Assembly (NCBI GenBank): GCA_946886075.1
Contig: CAMPHR010000029.1
Span: forward strand, 1-41,093
Length of the DNA stretch: 41,093 nucleotides
Direction: 5' to 3'
Source of the DNA: an uncultured Novosphingobium sp.
GTDB lineage: Bacteria; Pseudomonadota; Alphaproteobacteria; Sphingomonadales; Sphingomonadaceae
Below are positions 39,121 through 41,093 of this stretch, one piece after another. The notes beneath the pieces were generated by a model. That model was not told the origin of the DNA and ran no database searches. It was given only the letters and a program-made list of their open reading frames with translations. Position 1 is the stretch's first letter. Each line of letters opens with the position of its first letter. Position numbers and translations under genes: made by a program.

Positions 39121-41093
39121 ATGGATTTTCAGAACAACGCCGGACCCGAGACGGCCAACGAAGAGGAAATCTTCGTGCCCTCGGACGATGTTCGCGAACA
39201 TCTGGTTGTTGTGGGCAACGGCATGGCCGGTTGCCGCGCGGTCGAGGAACTGCTGGCGCGCGATGCAGGGCGTTATCGCGTCACCATCTTCGGTGCAGAG
39301 CCTTATGTGAACTATAACCGCATCATGCTCTCGCCGGTTTTGGCCGGGGAAAAGAGCTTCGACGACATCGTCATCAACAGCCGCTTGTGGTATTCGGAAA
39401 ATAATATCGAGCTGATCGCGGGTGATCCGGTGACGGCCATAGACCGCACTGCCAAGACCGTCACGAGCCAGTCGGGTCGCACTGTTGGCTATGACAAGCT
39501 GCTGATCGCCACCGGTTCCGATCCCTTCATCATCCCGGTTCCGGGGAAGGATCTGCCCGGCGTCATCAGCTTTCGCGACATGAAGGATGTCGACACGATG
39601 CTGGCCGCTGCTGACGCAGGCGGCGACGCGGTGGTGATCGGTGGTGGTCTGCTGGGCTTGGAAGCGGCGCATGGTCTGACCCTGCGCGGCATGAAGGTGA
39701 CCGTGATCCACCTCATGGATACGCTGATGGAGCGGCAGCTGGACGAAGCGGCGGGCTGGCTCCTCAAGAGCGCGCTGGAAGGGCGCGGCCAGACGATCCT
39801 GACCGGCGCCAACACCGAATCCATCTATGGCGACGGCAAGGTCGAGGGCGTCCGTTTGAAGGACGGCACCGAAATCCCGGCGAGCCTGGTTGTCATGGCG
39901 GTGGGCATCCGCCCGTCGACCGCGCTGGCTCGTGAAGCTGGGGTCGAGGTCAATCGCGGCATCAAGGTCGACGACCATATGGTCACCAGCGACCCTGACG
40001 TCCTCGCGGTCGGCGAATGCGTCGAGCATGACGGCAATGTCTATGGCCTCGTCGCGCCGCTGTGGGACATGTGCCGCAGCCTTGCCGACGGCCTCACCGA
40101 TCAGCACACGGGCTATAAAGGCTCCGTCACCTCGACCAAGCTCAAGGTTGCCGGTCTGGACGTCTTCTCCGCCGGTGATTTCTCCGGCGGCGAAGGCTGC
40201 GAGGACATCGTCCTGCGCGACGCTTCGCGCGGGGTGTACAAGCGCGTCATCGTCAAGGACGACAAGATCATCGGCGCGGTCCTCTACGGCGATACCGTCG
40301 ATGGCGGCTGGTATTTCGACTTGCTGAAGCGCGAGGAGAATGTCGCGGACATTCGCGACCTGCTGATCTTCGGTCAGGCCTTCGCCTCGGGAGGAGGCGC
40401 GCTGGACCCTAAGGCGGCCGTTGCGGCGCTCTCGGACGATGCCGAGATCTGCGGCTGCAACGGCGTCAGCAAGGGCCAGGTCGTTGCCTGCATCGAAAAG
40501 GGTGCATGCAGCCTCGATGCGGTGCGCGGCACCTGCAAGGCGTCGGCCAGTTGCGGCAGCTGCACCGGCCTTGTCGAGAATCTGCTGGCGGTGGTGCTGG
40601 GCGACGACGTGCAGTCGGGTCCCAAGACGATGTGCAAATGCACCAGCTTTGGCCATGACGATGTCCGCCGCGAAATCGTGGCGCAGAATATGCGCTCGAT
40701 CCCCGAGGTGATGCAGAAGCTGCACTGGTCGACCCCGGATGGCTGCTCCTCCTGCCGCCCGGCGCTCAATTACTATCTGCTCTGCGCGCTGCCCGGCGAA
40801 TATGTCGATGACCAGCAGAGCCGCTTCGTCAATGAGCGGATGCACGCGAACATCCAGAAGGACGGCACCTACTCCGTCGTGCCGCGCATGTGGGGTGGCC
40901 TGACCAACCCCAAGGAACTGCGTGCGATCGCCGATGTGGTCGAGAAATATGATGCGCCGATGGTGAAGGTTACCGGCGGCCAGCGTCTCGACATCTTCGG
41001 TATCAAGAAGGAAGACCTGCCCGCCGTCTGGGCCGACCTCAATGCCGCGGGCATGGTGTCGGGTCACGCTTATGGCAAGTCGCTGCGCACGGT
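39121..41093 (+). CDS. nirB: Assimilatory nitrite reductase large subunit (5' part, runs off window)
   Basis: At least 657 residues with no stop before the window end. The N-terminal FAD/NAD(P)H reductase has HLVVVGNGMAGCRAVEELL (~26-44), YVNYNRIMLSPVLAGEKSF, YDKLLIATGSDPFIIPVPG, and the second nucleotide site VVIGGGLLGLEAAHGL. A BFD-like [2Fe-2S] domain follows with C444-G-C446 (ICGCNGVSKGQV) and C478-G-S-C481. A second Cys-containing segment (CKCTSFGHDDVRREIV, then DGCSSCRPALNYYL) matches NirB. The siroheme/4Fe-4S ferredoxin-like half domain begins near 580 (GTYSVVPRMWGGLTN). The full protein (~800+ residues) reduces nitrite to ammonium with siroheme. The leader suggests NasT control. Confidence 0.95.
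   Translation, partial: MDFQNNAGPETANEEEIFVPSDDVREHLVVVGNGMAGCRAVEELLARDAGRYRVTIFGAEPYVNYNRIMLSPVLAGEKSFDDIVINSRLWYSENNIELIAGDPVTAIDRTAKTVTSQSGRTVGYDKLLIATGSDPFIIPVPGKDLPGVISFRDMKDVDTMLAAADAGGDAVVIGGGLLGLEAAHGLTLRGMKVTVIHLMDTLMERQLDEAAGWLLKSALEGRGQTILTGANTESIYGDGKVEGVRLKDGTEIPASLVVMAVGIRPSTALAREAGVEVNRGIKVDDHMVTSDPDVLAVGECVEHDGNVYGLVAPLWDMCRSLADGLTDQHTGYKGSVTSTKLKVAGLDVFSAGDFSGGEGCEDIVLRDASRGVYKRVIVKDDKIIGAVLYGDTVDGGWYFDLLKREENVADIRDLLIFGQAFASGGGALDPKAAVAALSDDAEICGCNGVSKGQVVACIEKGACSLDAVRGTCKASASCGSCTGLVENLLAVVLGDDVQSGPKTMCKCTSFGHDDVRREIVAQNMRSIPEVMQKLHWSTPDGCSSCRPALNYYLLCALPGEYVDDQQSRFVNERMHANIQKDGTYSVVPRMWGGLTNPKELRAIADVVEKYDAPMVKVTGGQRLDIFGIKKEDLPAVWADLNAAGMVSGHAYGKSLRT

Noticed and set aside
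39103..41067. Long open frame (654 codons) on the minus strand
   Set aside because: It is antisense to nirB, whose domains and iron-sulfur cysteines are clear on the plus strand.
1..41093. Prophage, integrative element, defence island or toxin-antitoxin system
   Set aside because: No integrase, transposase, capsid, nuclease or toxin-like protein was found; the gene content is core metabolism, efflux and nitrate assimilation.

Overview
The window is GC-rich chromosomal DNA from an alphaproteobacterium, most likely a sphingomonad (Sphingobium/Sphingomonas type). The evidence is the protein repertoire (HdaA with a QxSLPF-type clamp motif, membrane-anchored cytochrome c of CycM type, MipA/OmpV, DUF2141 and DUF2066 proteins), the frequent 4-nt ATGA/GTGA gene overlaps, and many short dispersed inverted repeats of the kind seen between sphingomonad genes. 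I see no prophage, transposase, CRISPR array, tRNA or rRNA. Most of the window looks like ordinary core chromosome.

Layout. 1-5.9 kb: an ABC transporter ATPase and a small HTH protein (minus strand), a composite repeat, purN (fused to a YjbR/MmcQ-like domain) and purM (minus), then plus-strand DUF2066 and hdaA genes. 5.9-9.5 kb: ppk1 and ppx (polyphosphate synthesis and breakdown). 9.7-13.6 kb: argB, then a tightly overlapped operon yggT-DUF167-folD-NTF2-like-marC. 13.7-20.8 kb: OmpA-like lipoprotein, CNNM/CorC protein, a secreted Cys-rich protein, cytochrome c, pheA, a fatty-acid-hydroxylase-family membrane enzyme, a DUF2141 protein and MipA. 20.8-28.6 kb: cnoX-LON domain-Trm112-like, a TlpA-type lipoprotein divergent from argH, an LptM-like lipoprotein, lysA, a compact siroheme-synthase-like protein, a ZntB/CorA transporter and a receiver-only protein. 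28.6-35.2 kb: a TetR repressor divergent from a three-gene tripartite drug efflux operon (NodT-EmrA-EmrB types), with an ABC-F ATPase converging on it. 35.3 kb to the end: nitrate assimilation control and function: nasT, nasS, a nitrate/nitrite transporter and the 5' two thirds of nirB, which runs off the window.

The most interesting signal is in the nitrate region. NasT is an ANTAR-domain (RNA-binding) antiterminator and NasS its nitrate-sensing partner. Directly downstream, both the transporter gene and nirB carry long leaders that end in strong intrinsic terminators just before the start codon. Upstream of each terminator are small hairpins with six-base loops. In the nirB leader both loops have A at position 1 and G at position 4, the ANTAR target signature as I recall it from the literature; in the transporter leader one loop fits and the other is less canonical. 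The sensor, the antiterminator and two RNA targets therefore sit within about 4 kb. The siroheme-synthase-like gene at 26.2 kb may be relevant because NirB needs siroheme, but that protein is oddly reduced.

Other points worth a look: a mirrored pair of operators in the TetR/efflux intergenic region, placed almost directly against both start codons; the PurN-YjbR fusion; the argH/TlpA divergent start region of only 19 bp; and a repeat inserted inside another repeat near 1.57 kb.
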